A DNA stretch of 43,388 nucleotides, taken from positions 1 to 43,388 of the forward strand of contig NZ_BDBN01000083.1 of assembly GCF_001613005.1 (NCBI RefSeq), in the 5' to 3' direction. A program made the translations under genes and the position numbers. The stretch is from Nocardia nova NBRC 15556. Its GTDB lineage: Bacteria > Actinomycetota > Actinomycetes > Mycobacteriales > Mycobacteriaceae. The notes beneath the pieces are model-generated. The model was not told where the DNA came from and searched no databases. It saw nothing but the letters and a program-made list of their open reading frames with translations. Shown here piece after piece: positions 34,229 through 42,566 of the stretch (positions are counted from its first letter, which is position 1; each line of letters begins with the position of its first letter).

Positions 34229-37200
34229 CCGAGTACGACGGCCCCGTCGTGCCCGATCAGGCCGACGACGAGCAGTTTCCGCGACGCGCACCCGCCGCGC
34301 CGTGGGAGCGTGGACCGCGTCGGCTGAGTCCCGATCCCTCGATGCCGCCCTCGGGCGCCAACGGTGTCGTGCCCAACGGCGCGCCGCCGCATCGCTTGCC
34401 GAACGAGGCCCGCCCCGATCCGGCCGATCCGCGGCGACCGCTCAGCGGCCCGATTCCACAGGTACCCCCGGCCGGCCGGATGCCCGGCCCGAACGGGGCC
34501 CGGCCCACACCGCCGCCGCGCCGGCAAACGCCGCCCAGCGCACCCATGCGCCCGATACCGGGTGCCGTCCCGCGCCAGGTTCCGCCGGGAGCAGCGCCTC
34601 GTCCGGGACCGCCGAACCCGCCCGACGGGTCCCGGTATCCGGGCCCGCAGAATCCACCGCGCCGGCAGAGCCCGCCGAGCGCGCCCATCCGCCAGACGCC
34701 GCCGAATGCGCCGCGCCCGCCGCTACCCCCCAACGCCCCGCCGAGCGAGCCGTTCCGTCAAGTGCCCCCGACGGATCATCGCGGTGCTCGCCCGCAGCAG
34801 GACACCCCGCCGCCGGGACGGCCCCGTCCACCGCAGCGCGGCCCGCGCCCGCCGGTCGATCCCTCCGACCAGGAATCCCGGTACCGAGACCCCGAGTACC
34901 GAGAACCTCAGTACCGCGAGTCTCAGAATCGGGAGACCCCGCGCCGGGACGTGCCTCGTGCGGATCCGCGACGGTCCTATCCGCCGGGCCCGCCGAGCGG
35001 TCCGGTCGACCGAGTCCCTCGCCCGCCCCGCGCGGAGCGGGCGATGCCGCGCCAGATCCCGCCCTCCGAGACCGCCGAGCCGCGTCGTCGGCCGGCAGCG
35101 GAGCGTCCGGCTGCGGCGCGCCCCGATACGCCACGGCCGACACGCGCGCGCGGTGATTCGGCAGGTCCTCGCACCGCCCAGCAGGCCGTGATCGAGCAGG
35201 AACCGGAAGAGTCGTCGACTTCGCGATTGGTCCGCGATTCCGGGTCCATCGCAGTCGCCACGTTGGTCAGCCGTATCACCGGCTTCGTCAAGCAACTGCT
35301 GCTCGTCACCGTTCTCGGCCCGGCCATCGCCAGTGCGTTCACGGTCTCCAGCACGATCCCGACCATGATTTCCGAGCTACTGCTCGGCGCGGTGCTCACC
35401 GCCATCGTGGTGCCGACCCTGGTCCGCGCGGAGAAAGAGGACGCCGACCGCGGCGCCGCCTTCGTCCGCCGCTTGGTCACCGCGGCATTCACGGTGCTGG
35501 CCATCGGAACCGTCCTCGCCGTCGCCGCGGCGCCGGTGATGACCACCCACATCTTCCTGTCCCACGACGGCAAGGTGAATACCGCGCTGACCACGGCGCT
35601 CGCCTTCCTGCTGCTGCCGGCCATCCTCTTCTACGGGATGTCGGGCCTGCTCATGGCGATCCTGAACACACATCAGGTGTTCAAACCGGGCGCCTGGGCG
35701 CCGGTGCTGAACAACGTGGTCGTGCTGGCGATTCTGACCCTGTACGCGGTGACGCCGGGTGAGATCAGCCTCGATCCGGTCCGGATGAGCGATCCGAAGC
35801 TGCTGGTCCTCGGCGTCGGTGTGACCGTCGGTGTCATCGTTCAGATGGTGAGCCTGCTGCCGGCCATCCGGCGGCTGGGGATCGATCTGCGCCCGCTGTG
35901 GGGGGTGGACGCCCGGCTCAAGCAGTTCGCCGGAATGGGCGCGGCCATCATCCTGTACGTGTTCATCAGCCAGATCGGCTGGACCATCGCCACCCGGGTC
36001 TCCTCGCACGCCGATGTCGCGGGCCCGACCATCTATCAGAACGCCTGGCTGCTGCTTCAGCTGCCGTACGGCGTGCTCGGCGTGACCCTGCTGACCGCGA
36101 TCATGCCGCGGCTGAGCCGCAATGCCGCCGCCGACGACAATCCGGCGGTCGTCGACGACCTCGGCGTCGCCACCCGTCTGACCATGATTTCGCTGGTCCC
36201 GGTGGTCACCTTCCTCACCATCGCGGGTCCGCAGATCGGCCAGGCGCTGTACGGATACGGCCATTTCGGTAGTTCGGATGCGGGCCGTCTGGGCGAGGCG
36301 GTCTCCTGGTCGGCGTTCACGCTGATTCCGTACGCGCTGGTGCTGATTCATCTGCGGGTGTTCTACGCGCGGGAACAGGCCTGGACGCCCACCTGGATCA
36401 TCCTCGGCATCACCGGCGTCAAGATCGTGTTGTCGCTGCTCACGCCGGTGTTCTTCAGTGACGATCACGTGGTCATCGCCCTGGGCGTGGCCAACGGCCT
36501 GGGCTTCGTGACCGGCGCGGTGATCGGCGGCTGGCTGTTGCACCGCAGTCTCGGCGACCTGCGCATGGCCAACGTCGGCCGCACCGTCACCCGGGTCGTG
36601 CTGGCCTCGGTGGCCGGCGCGGCGGTGACGCTGATCATGGATCAGGTGCTGGGCCTGTCGCGGCTCGACGGCGGCCTCGCCTCGGTCCTGCGGGTCGGCC
36701 TGGACGCGATCGTCATGTTCGGCGTCGCATTCGGCCTGATGCGCCTCGCCGGAGTGCCGGAGATCGTCGCGCTCACGGTCGCGGTGTCGCGCCGCCTGGG
36801 CTTCACGCCGCCGGCGCCCGACCTCGGCTTGGACGACACCGCGGCCGATATGCACGACACGATGGTGCTGCCGCGCCCGGATCTCGCAGCTCCGTACTAC
36901 TACCGCTACGACCCGTATACCGACGCCCAGACCATGGTGTTGCCGGTAATCCGTCCTGGTGCGGTTGACCGCACCGCTCAGGGCGAGTTCCCGTACCCTG
37001 TTCGGCAGAGAAACGCAAATGCCGGTGCTGCACCGGCGCCACAAACTTCGACATATCAGGGCGAAGGAGGAGCGAGGGTGAGCGACGACGCGGCGGAGGG
37101 CCAGCCTTCCGCCGAGGCTGCCGACGCGGCAGGCGCAGTGCGCACCGACGACGTCCCACCCGGGAGTGTTCCGCCGGCCGACCGCACTCGGGACTCCGCA

Positions 37201-38970
37201 TCCGACCATACGGAAACGTCGAACGCCGCTGCGGCGCCCGACGCCGAGGCCGGTGTGCACGGGGATGCCCCCGACGCGCCGAACGCCGCGGACGCGGTGG
37301 GCGGCAACGGCGCGGAAGCAGTGCCGCCCGCGGCGGTGCCGCCGCGGGATCCGGCCTACGACACCGGCATGCTGCCGGTCGGTTCGCCGGAGATGCCCCC
37401 GATGCGGGTGGAACCGCCGGCCCGGCGGGTGCCGCGCGGTCCCAAACTGATTCCGGGCGCCTCCGTGGCGGGTGGCCGCTATCGGCTGCTCGCCGACCAC
37501 GGCGGCGCGCGCGGACTGCGGTTCTGGCAGGCCTTGGATGTGAAACTGGACCGTGAGGTCGCGCTCACCTTCGTCGATGCCGATCAGAAGGCCGCCGACA
37601 ATCCCGGCCACGACGGCCCGCAGGCCATCCTCTCGCGCACGTTGCGCCTGGGCCGGATCAACTCGTCCGGCCTGGCCCGCGTGCTCGACGTGGTGCGCGG
37701 CAGTTCCGGCGGCATCGTGGTCGCGGAGTGGACTCCCGGCCGTTCGCTGCGGGAGATGGCCGAGACCCAGCCCTCGCCGATCGGCGCGGCGCGGGCCATC
37801 CGCGCCCTGGCCGCGGCGGCCGAACTGGCCCATCGCGGCGGCGGATCGCTCTCGATCGACCATCCGGACCGGGTACGCATCAGCGCGTCCGGCGATGCGG
37901 TGCTGGCCTTCCCGGGCACCTTGGCCGATTCCGACGCGCAATCGGATGTGCGCGGCCTCGGCGCGATGCTCTACGCGTTGATCACCGCCCGCTGGCCGAT
38001 CCGCACCGGCGGTGTCACCGGTTCGGCGGCGACCGTCGGCGGGCTGAAGCTGGCCGATTTCGGAAGCGACGGCTCTCCGGTGGAACCGCGCCAGATTCGC
38101 CCCGAAGTGCCGTTCGAGATCTCCGCGGTGGCCGTCCGCTCGCTCGAGGCCGACAAGGGCGTGCGTACGGCGGCGACCGTGCAACACGTGCTCGAGCAGG
38201 CCTCGGTCGTCGACCAGAAGACCGACTTCATCCCGGTCCTGCGCCTGGGCCAGCGCGCGGTCGCGAATCCGGACGAAAGCCTCGCCGATCCGGAACTGCT
38301 CGCCGCCGAGCGCGAGCGGTCGCAGCGCATGCTGTGGATCCTGGTCGCTCTGGGTGTGCTCGCGGCGCTGGTCGTCGGCGTGATCATCTGGTGGCTGCTG
38401 AGTATCTTCGCGCCGGGTTCGGCCGACGAACCGCTCAACGAACAGCGCAAACTGGGCCTGACCACGGCCAGCGTCGCACCGACGACGCCGGCCGCGCAGA
38501 CAGCGGGACCCGCGCCGACCACGGCCGCCGGACTTCCGCTGCAGGCGACGGGCGTCTCGGTGTACTCCCCGGAGGGGACCCCGGACAGTCCCGGCAACGT
38601 GTCGGCCCTGCTGGACGGCAATCCGACCACCACCTGGCACACCGATCAGTACTTCCAGCAGTTCCCGGCCTTGAAGAAGGGGATCGGGGTGCTCGCGACG
38701 CTGCCCGGGCCCAGCAAGGTGAGCAAGGTCGTCATCGATTCCGCGTCGCCGGGCACGGTGGTCGAGGTGCGTACCTCGCCCACCGCGGTTCCCACCCTGG
38801 ATCAGACCCAGCTCGTCGGCCAGGCCACCCTGGCCGACGGCACCACCACGATCCCGGTGCAGTCCGACCAGCCGGCCCGCTACATCCTGATCTGGATCAC
38901 CCAGCTGGCCAACAACGGCGGCCAGTTCCAGTCGTCGATCGGCGACATTCACTTCGAGGCAGCTTCCTGA
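34225..38970 (+). CDS. murJ: MurJ lipid II flippase fused to pseudokinase and extracellular domain
   Basis: 1581-aa multidomain protein. Residues 1-330 are cytoplasmic, Pro/Arg-rich low complexity. Residues ~330-860 form the MurJ/MviN core with about 14 membrane helices, which flips lipid II for peptidoglycan synthesis. A linker (~860-1070) holds two TMVLP motifs (Thr879, Thr903). A kinase-like domain (~1075-1335) lacks key residues: the VAIK Lys is Thr in VALTFVD, HRD is absent (LSIDHPDRV), and DFG reads AFPG. A membrane helix (1369-1395) leads to an extracellular galactose-binding-like domain (~1435-1581). M. tuberculosis Rv3910 has the same order but is shorter (1184 aa). The GTG start has GGAGG upstream. 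A strong internal ribosome site before a GTG at 37078 could start a separate pseudokinase. Confidence 0.93.
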   Translation: MTEYDGPVVPDQADDEQFPRRAPAAPWERGPRRLSPDPSMPPSGANGVVPNGAPPHRLPNEARPDPADPRRPLSGPIPQVPPAGRMPGPNGARPTPPPRRQTPPSAPMRPIPGAVPRQVPPGAAPRPGPPNPPDGSRYPGPQNPPRRQSPPSAPIRQTPPNAPRPPLPPNAPPSEPFRQVPPTDHRGARPQQDTPPPGRPRPPQRGPRPPVDPSDQESRYRDPEYREPQYRESQNRETPRRDVPRADPRRSYPPGPPSGPVDRVPRPPRAERAMPRQIPPSETAEPRRRPAAERPAAARPDTPRPTRARGDSAGPRTAQQAVIEQEPEESSTSRLVRDSGSIAVATLVSRITGFVKQLLLVTVLGPAIASAFTVSSTIPTMISELLLGAVLTAIVVPTLVRAEKEDADRGAAFVRRLVTAAFTVLAIGTVLAVAAAPVMTTHIFLSHDGKVNTALTTALAFLLLPAILFYGMSGLLMAILNTHQVFKPGAWAPVLNNVVVLAILTLYAVTPGEISLDPVRMSDPKLLVLGVGVTVGVIVQMVSLLPAIRRLGIDLRPLWGVDARLKQFAGMGAAIILYVFISQIGWTIATRVSSHADVAGPTIYQNAWLLLQLPYGVLGVTLLTAIMPRLSRNAAADDNPAVVDDLGVATRLTMISLVPVVTFLTIAGPQIGQALYGYGHFGSSDAGRLGEAVSWSAFTLIPYALVLIHLRVFYAREQAWTPTWIILGITGVKIVLSLLTPVFFSDDHVVIALGVANGLGFVTGAVIGGWLLHRSLGDLRMANVGRTVTRVVLASVAGAAVTLIMDQVLGLSRLDGGLASVLRVGLDAIVMFGVAFGLMRLAGVPEIVALTVAVSRRLGFTPPAPDLGLDDTAADMHDTMVLPRPDLAAPYYYRYDPYTDAQTMVLPVIRPGAVDRTAQGEFPYPVRQRNANAGAAPAPQTSTYQGEGGARVSDDAAEGQPSAEAADAAGAVRTDDVPPGSVPPADRTRDSASDHTETSNAAAAPDAEAGVHGDAPDAPNAADAVGGNGAEAVPPAAVPPRDPAYDTGMLPVGSPEMPPMRVEPPARRVPRGPKLIPGASVAGGRYRLLADHGGARGLRFWQALDVKLDREVALTFVDADQKAADNPGHDGPQAILSRTLRLGRINSSGLARVLDVVRGSSGGIVVAEWTPGRSLREMAETQPSPIGAARAIRALAAAAELAHRGGGSLSIDHPDRVRISASGDAVLAFPGTLADSDAQSDVRGLGAMLYALITARWPIRTGGVTGSAATVGGLKLADFGSDGSPVEPRQIRPEVPFEISAVAVRSLEADKGVRTAATVQHVLEQASVVDQKTDFIPVLRLGQRAVANPDESLADPELLAAERERSQRMLWILVALGVLAALVVGVIIWWLLSIFAPGSADEPLNEQRKLGLTTASVAPTTPAAQTAGPAPTTAAGLPLQATGVSVYSPEGTPDSPGNVSALLDGNPTTTWHTDQYFQQFPALKKGIGVLATLPGPSKVSKVVIDSASPGTVVEVRTSPTAVPTLDQTQLVGQATLADGTTTIPVQSDQPARYILIWITQLANNGGQFQSSIGDIHFEAAS
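37063..37080 (+). promoter_or_regulatory. Strong internal ribosome site inside the murJ frame
   Basis: GAAGGAGG (37063-37070) followed by AGCGAGG and an in-frame GTG (37078-37080, codon 952). Spacing and match are better than at most true starts in this window. Initiation here would give a 630-aa protein (VSDDAAEG...) with the pseudokinase, membrane helix and extracellular domain but no MurJ. Use in the cell is inferred. Confidence 0.5.
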
Positions 38971-39024
38971 TTCCTGCCGTCGCGGCCGGCGGTTGTTCCG
39001 GCCCGTGATATCACCTCGCTCTGG

Positions 39025-39054
39025 TTGCTACCGATTCGTAATAAACGTTATGAT
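39025..39054 (+). promoter_or_regulatory. SigA-like promoter upstream of sigM
   Basis: TTGCTA (39025-39030), an 18-base spacer and TATGAT (39049-39054), in the 208-base gap after murJ. Transcription from here would give a leader of about 115 bases before the sigM GTG. The -10 box is one base from consensus, unusual in this GC-rich sequence. Confidence 0.55.
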
Positions 39055-39178
39055 TCACAGCGCGCTCTCAGCAGGGGAGCTTCCTGGGATCTGGTGTCTC
39101 GGTCCTGGATGATGCGGAATTTGCGGCCGGTCCGGTGTAGGACTTCGCGCCGCCGTGAGCGCTGTCCAAGGGGTTTGT

Positions 39179-39805
39179 GTGTCGTTCGAAGCGATCGCCA
39201 GTGGGGGGACACCGGAGTCGTCTGCTGTTCGTCGTCGCTCGATCGATCCGGACGAAACCACCGATTTCGAATTGCTTTCCGCCCATGTCGCCGGAGACCG
39301 CGACGCTTTCGGCATTCTGTTCCGCCGCCATTACAGCCGGCTCTGGCAATTGGCACTGCGCACCTGCCGAACTCCGGAAGATGCCGCCGATTCGCTGCAG
39401 GACGCGCTGCTGTCCGCGCATCGCAATGCCGCCACCTTCCGCGGGGATGCGGAGGTACGCAGCTGGCTGCATCGCATCGTGGTCAACGCATGCCTGGATC
39501 GTATGCGGCGCAACAAATCCCGTCCCGCGACGTCACTGTCGGACGAATCGGTGGCAGAACCCGCAATGGAACGCGACGACATCGCGCAGCGCGAGGTGAA
39601 AATGGTCGTTGCCGCGGCCCTGTTCACGCTGCCGCCCGATCAGCGAGCAGCGCTGGTTGCGATCGACATGGAAGGGTATACCGTAGCGGAAGCGGCGCAG
39701 TTGCTGGGCGTCGCCGAGGGGACGATCAAAAGTCGCTGCGCCCGTGGCCGAAAACGGCTGGAACAGGAATTGGAATTCCTGCGAAATCCGGGGAACCGGA
39801 CGTAG
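39179..39805 (+). CDS. sigM: ECF RNA polymerase sigma factor SigM
   Basis: 208-aa extracytoplasmic-function sigma factor. Region 2 (about 40-105) includes LFRRHYSRLWQLAL, the PEDAADSLQDALLSA helix and the EVRSWLHRIVVNACLDRMRR -10 recognition part. Region 4 (about 145-200) has LPPDQRAALVAIDMEGYTVAEAAQLLGVAEGTIKSRCARGRKRL, the HTH for -35 binding. Position between murJ and its anti-sigma factor matches M. tuberculosis Rv3911. I chose the GTG at 39179 because AAGGGG lies 5 bases upstream; a GTG at 39155 would add eight residues. In mycobacteria SigM controls surface lipids and ESX-related secretion genes; the regulon here is not visible. Confidence 0.92.
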   Translation: MSFEAIASGGTPESSAVRRRSIDPDETTDFELLSAHVAGDRDAFGILFRRHYSRLWQLALRTCRTPEDAADSLQDALLSAHRNAATFRGDAEVRSWLHRIVVNACLDRMRRNKSRPATSLSDESVAEPAMERDDIAQREVKMVVAAALFTLPPDQRAALVAIDMEGYTVAEAAQLLGVAEGTIKSRCARGRKRLEQELEFLRNPGNRT

Positions 39806-39847
39806 CCGAGAAGCGTCTTTACTAACAGACGGACAAATATTCGTTGT

Positions 39848-39877
39848 GCCTGCCTCCGCATCGCTGCGATGACAGGC
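39848..39877 (+). terminator. Hairpin between sigM and rsmA
   Basis: Nested repeat in the 103-base gap: outer GCCTG/CAGGC (39848-39852, 39873-39877) and inner CATCGC/GCGATG (39859-39864, 39866-39871) around a single T. It may attenuate transcription into rsmA or shape the mRNA; the evidence is weak. Confidence 0.3.
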
Positions 39878-39908
39878 GCTACATCATGAGGCCGGACCCG
39901 GAGAGGCG

Positions 39909-40856
39909 ATGGACGACAAGGGCGAATTCGCCGCGCGGCGACGCCGTTCCGGGGTGTGGGGCGACGAAGCGGACACAGGAGGTGTGATGGCAGCCCGTTC
40001 CGTGCCGCGCCCTCCGTTCTCCACCGATCTGCTGGCCGAGTTGCACGCCGACAACGTCCCTCCGGAGCAGGCCGAGCTGTTGTGGCCACAAGTTCGCCGG
40101 GACCCCGACGCCGTCCGTTTTCTGCACTCGCTCGACGGCGTGAGCGCCGAATTACGCGCGCTGAGCCTGGACGATCGCATCCTGCACCCGATACCGACCG
40201 AGGTCGCGGCCCGGCTGGACGCGCTGCTGGACCAGTTGTCCCGCGGCGAGCAGCCGCAACCGGTCGCCACCGTCCATCAGCTCCACCGTGACGGCTCGGA
40301 CGGTGAGCCACCCTCGACCCGTCCGATGCCGGCTCTCGACGCGATACCGCCGGAGCCGGTTCCCGAGGAGCCGCTGCCGCCGGACGCCGACGTCCCGGGC
40401 ACGGCGTCACCGGACGAGCCGATTTCTCTGGAGGGTCACCGCACGAAGCGATTGCGCTGGTTCACCGCGGCCGCGGCGGCGGTGGCCGTCATCGCCGGAA
40501 CCCTGGTCGCGGTCGACGCGGCGACCGATCGCACGGTGAGGCCGAACGCACTGCCCGCCGAACACGGCACCAGCGTCGCCCTCGACGACGAGCTGTCCTC
40601 CGCGGCCGTACTCAGTGCCATGGGCCGCAACGACGTCACCGGCCCGCTGTCGGGCCCCGGCGCGATGGCCGGGTGTGTGAAGGCCGCGGTCCCGGACCGC
40701 ACGGTGCTCGGCTCGACGAATGTCACATATCGCGGTGAATCGGCCGTGTTGATTCTGCTCACCGGCCCGCGTCCACCAAAGATCACTGCACTGGTCGTGC
40801 GGACCGGTTGCAGCCCAGCGGATCCGCAGATCCTCGATATGCGTGATATCGGCTGA
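39909..40856 (+). CDS. rsmA: Anti-sigma-M factor RsmA
   Basis: 315-aa single-pass membrane protein. The cytoplasmic N-terminal part (about 35-115, FSTDLLAELHADNVPPEQAELLWPQV and following helices) is expected to bind and hold SigM. A Pro-rich linker leads to one membrane helix (about 182-200, WFTAAAAAVAVIAGTLVAV), then an extracytoplasmic domain with two Cys (AGCVKAA, RTGCSPA) that could sense or form a disulfide. Position directly after sigM equals M. tuberculosis Rv3912. Two starts are credible: ATG 39909 after GGAGAGG, used here, and ATG 39987 after AGGAGG; both keep the sigma-binding part. Confidence 0.88.
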   Translation: MDDKGEFAARRRRSGVWGDEADTGGVMAARSVPRPPFSTDLLAELHADNVPPEQAELLWPQVRRDPDAVRFLHSLDGVSAELRALSLDDRILHPIPTEVAARLDALLDQLSRGEQPQPVATVHQLHRDGSDGEPPSTRPMPALDAIPPEPVPEEPLPPDADVPGTASPDEPISLEGHRTKRLRWFTAAAAAVAVIAGTLVAVDAATDRTVRPNALPAEHGTSVALDDELSSAAVLSAMGRNDVTGPLSGPGAMAGCVKAAVPDRTVLGSTNVTYRGESAVLILLTGPRPPKITALVVRTGCSPADPQILDMRDIG

Positions 40857-40890
40857 CAGCGCGCGGCCTCGGCCACAGCCGGTCGGCGGC

Positions 40891-40917
40891 GGGAACATCT
40901 ACGTTTACCCTGTTGTT
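40891..40917 (+). promoter_or_regulatory. SigH/SigR-type promoter of trxB
   Basis: GGGAAC (40891-40896), 18 bases, then GTT (40915-40917). This fits the disulfide-stress sigma factor consensus GGGAAY-N(17-19)-GTT known for Streptomyces SigR and mycobacterial SigH, which drive trxB in those organisms. The expected transcription start lies about 30 bases before the trxB ATG. It sits between rsmA and trxB. Confidence 0.65.
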
Positions 40918-40955
40918 GACCGACACGCCTGTTGAACACACTTCGGAAGGGCATC

Positions 40956-41942
40956 ATGAGCACGCCTGTACGCGATCTGATCATTGTCGGCTCCGGCCCC
41001 GCCGGCTACACCGCCGCGGTCTACGCTGCCCGGGCCGAGCTCGAACCTTTGCTGTTCGAGGGCACCCAGTTCGGTGGTGCGCTGATGACGACGACCGAGG
41101 TGGAGAACTTCCCCGGCTTCCGCGACGGCATCATGGGCCCCGATCTCATGGAAGAGATGCGTGAGCAGGCCAAGCGCTTCGGCGCGGATATCCGTACCGA
41201 GGATGTCGAGGCGATCGATCTCTCCGGCCCGATCAAGTCGGTCACGGTCGGCGGCGAGGTCTATCAGTCCTACGCGATCATCCTGGCCATGGGCTCGGCG
41301 GCCCGCTATCTCGGCGTGCCGGGGGAGCAGGAGCTGCTGGGCCGCGGGGTCAGCGCCTGCGCGACCTGTGACGGCTTCTTCTTCAAGGGCCAGGACATCG
41401 TCGTGGTCGGCGGTGGCGATTCCGCGATGGAGGAAGCGACCTTCCTCACCAAATTCGCCTCCAGCGTGACCATCGTGCATCGCCGCGAGGAATTCCGCGC
41501 CTCCCGCATCATGCTCGAGCGCGCGAAGGCGAACGAGAAGATCCGCTTCCGGCTGAACTCCGAGGTGGTCGAGGTGCACGGCGACACCGCCGTGACCAGT
41601 CTCACCCTGCGCGACACCAAGACCGGCGAAACCTCCGAGCTGGCGGCCACCGGCCTGTTCGTGGCGATCGGCCACGACCCGCGCAGCGAATTGGTCCGCG
41701 GCCAGGTCGATCTCGATGCCGAGGGCTACGTGAAGGTACGCGAGCCCGGCACCGCGACCTCGGCGGACGGCGTCTTCGCGGCCGGCGATCTGGTCGATCA
41801 CACCTACCGCCAGGCCATTACGGCCGCCGGCACCGGCTGCCGTTCGGCGATCGACGCCGAGCGCTGGCTCGCCGAGAAGGGCGACATCACCAGCAACACG
41901 CTCGATCACGCCGGCAACCCGGTGGAAGTGACCGCCGGCTGA
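40956..41942 (+). CDS. trxB: Thioredoxin reductase
   Basis: 328-aa FAD enzyme that passes electrons from NADPH to thioredoxin in the cytoplasm. The FAD-binding GSGPAGYTAA is at residues 11-20, the redox CATC is Cys135 and Cys138 (SACATCDGFFF), the NADPH-binding GGGDSAMEEA follows at about 155-164, and the late FAD motif reads GVFAAGDLVD. The ATG at 40956 has GGAAGG 5 bases upstream; a TTG eight codons earlier lacks support. It lies 55 bases before trxA and is preceded by a SigH/SigR-type promoter. The M. tuberculosis equivalent is TrxB2 (Rv3913). Confidence 0.96.
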   Translation: MSTPVRDLIIVGSGPAGYTAAVYAARAELEPLLFEGTQFGGALMTTTEVENFPGFRDGIMGPDLMEEMREQAKRFGADIRTEDVEAIDLSGPIKSVTVGGEVYQSYAIILAMGSAARYLGVPGEQELLGRGVSACATCDGFFFKGQDIVVVGGGDSAMEEATFLTKFASSVTIVHRREEFRASRIMLERAKANEKIRFRLNSEVVEVHGDTAVTSLTLRDTKTGETSELAATGLFVAIGHDPRSELVRGQVDLDAEGYVKVREPGTATSADGVFAAGDLVDHTYRQAITAAGTGCRSAIDAERWLAEKGDITSNTLDHAGNPVEVTAG

Positions 41943-41997
41943 TCCACCCCCGAAGCCTTTCGAATATCGCGTCATCGCACACCGCTAGGAGTTCCGC

Positions 41998-42327
41998 ATG
42001 TCCGAAACAGCCACCAAGACCGTCACCGACGCCACCTTCGAACAGGATGTGCTCGGTAGCGACAAGCCGGTGCTCGTCGACTTCTGGGCCTCCTGGTGCG
42101 GTCCGTGCAAGATGGTCGCCCCGGTGCTGGAGGAGATCGCCGCGGCGCACGGTGACAAGCTGACCGTCGCGAAGGTCGATGCCGACGCCAACCCCACGAG
42201 CTCCCGTGACTACGGTGTGATGGCATTGCCGACGATGATCCTGTTCTCCGGTGGCAAGGAAGCCAAGCGCATCGTGGGTGCCAAGGGTAAGGCCGCCCTG
42301 CTGCGCGAACTCGAGGGCATCATCTGA
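41998..42327 (+). CDS. trxA: Thioredoxin
   Basis: 109-aa disulfide reductant. The active site is WCGPC with Cys34 and Cys37, the fold marks VLVDFWASWC, KVDADANP and the cis-Pro segment MALPTMILF are all present. The ATG follows AGGAG by 6 bases. It is the substrate of the adjacent reductase and corresponds to M. tuberculosis TrxC (Rv3914). Co-transcription with trxB is expected. Confidence 0.96.
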   Translation: MSETATKTVTDATFEQDVLGSDKPVLVDFWASWCGPCKMVAPVLEEIAAAHGDKLTVAKVDADANPTSSRDYGVMALPTMILFSGGKEAKRIVGAKGKAALLRELEGII

Positions 42328-42434
42328 GTCGTCCCGTTCGAGGCCCTGGGTTACCGCACGTCGCGAGCGTGTCCGGCCCGGGGCCCCGATGCGGTTCGAA
42401 CCAGGGGGCACTCCGGGACCCGATGGCTGTGTAC

Positions 42435-42464
42435 TATTTCGGCACCCGGAGAATTGCCGAAATA
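42435..42464. promoter_or_regulatory. 10-bp perfect inverted repeat upstream of cwlM
   Basis: TATTTCGGCA and TGCCGAAATA flank a 10-base spacer in the 239-base gap between trxA and cwlM. It is A/T-richer than the usual terminators here and has no T-run. The left arm overlaps a TACTAT that could serve as a -10 box. It could be an operator for cwlM or a terminator for trxBA. Confidence 0.4.
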
Positions 42465-42566
42465 CGGCTCGGGTCTGAGACAATCGACCGACGCTCCGGT
42501 CGTGCGAGGGTGTGTGCCATCGCATAAGTGGGTACCCGGGTTGGCGGAAGGAAAGGGCTCTCACGC

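Noticed and set aside
36965..36999. Promoter inside murJ ahead of the internal GTG at 37078
   Set aside because: TTGACC and TACCCT are 23 bases apart, too far for a standard promoter. Only the ribosome site is convincing.
35377..38952. Very long antisense open frame (about 1190 codons) opposite murJ
   Set aside because: High-GC coding sequence often leaves the antisense frame open. The translation is rich in Arg, His and Gly with no domain, while the plus strand encodes clear MurJ and kinase-like domains. The same applies to long antisense frames at 31377-33821 and 19711-22122.
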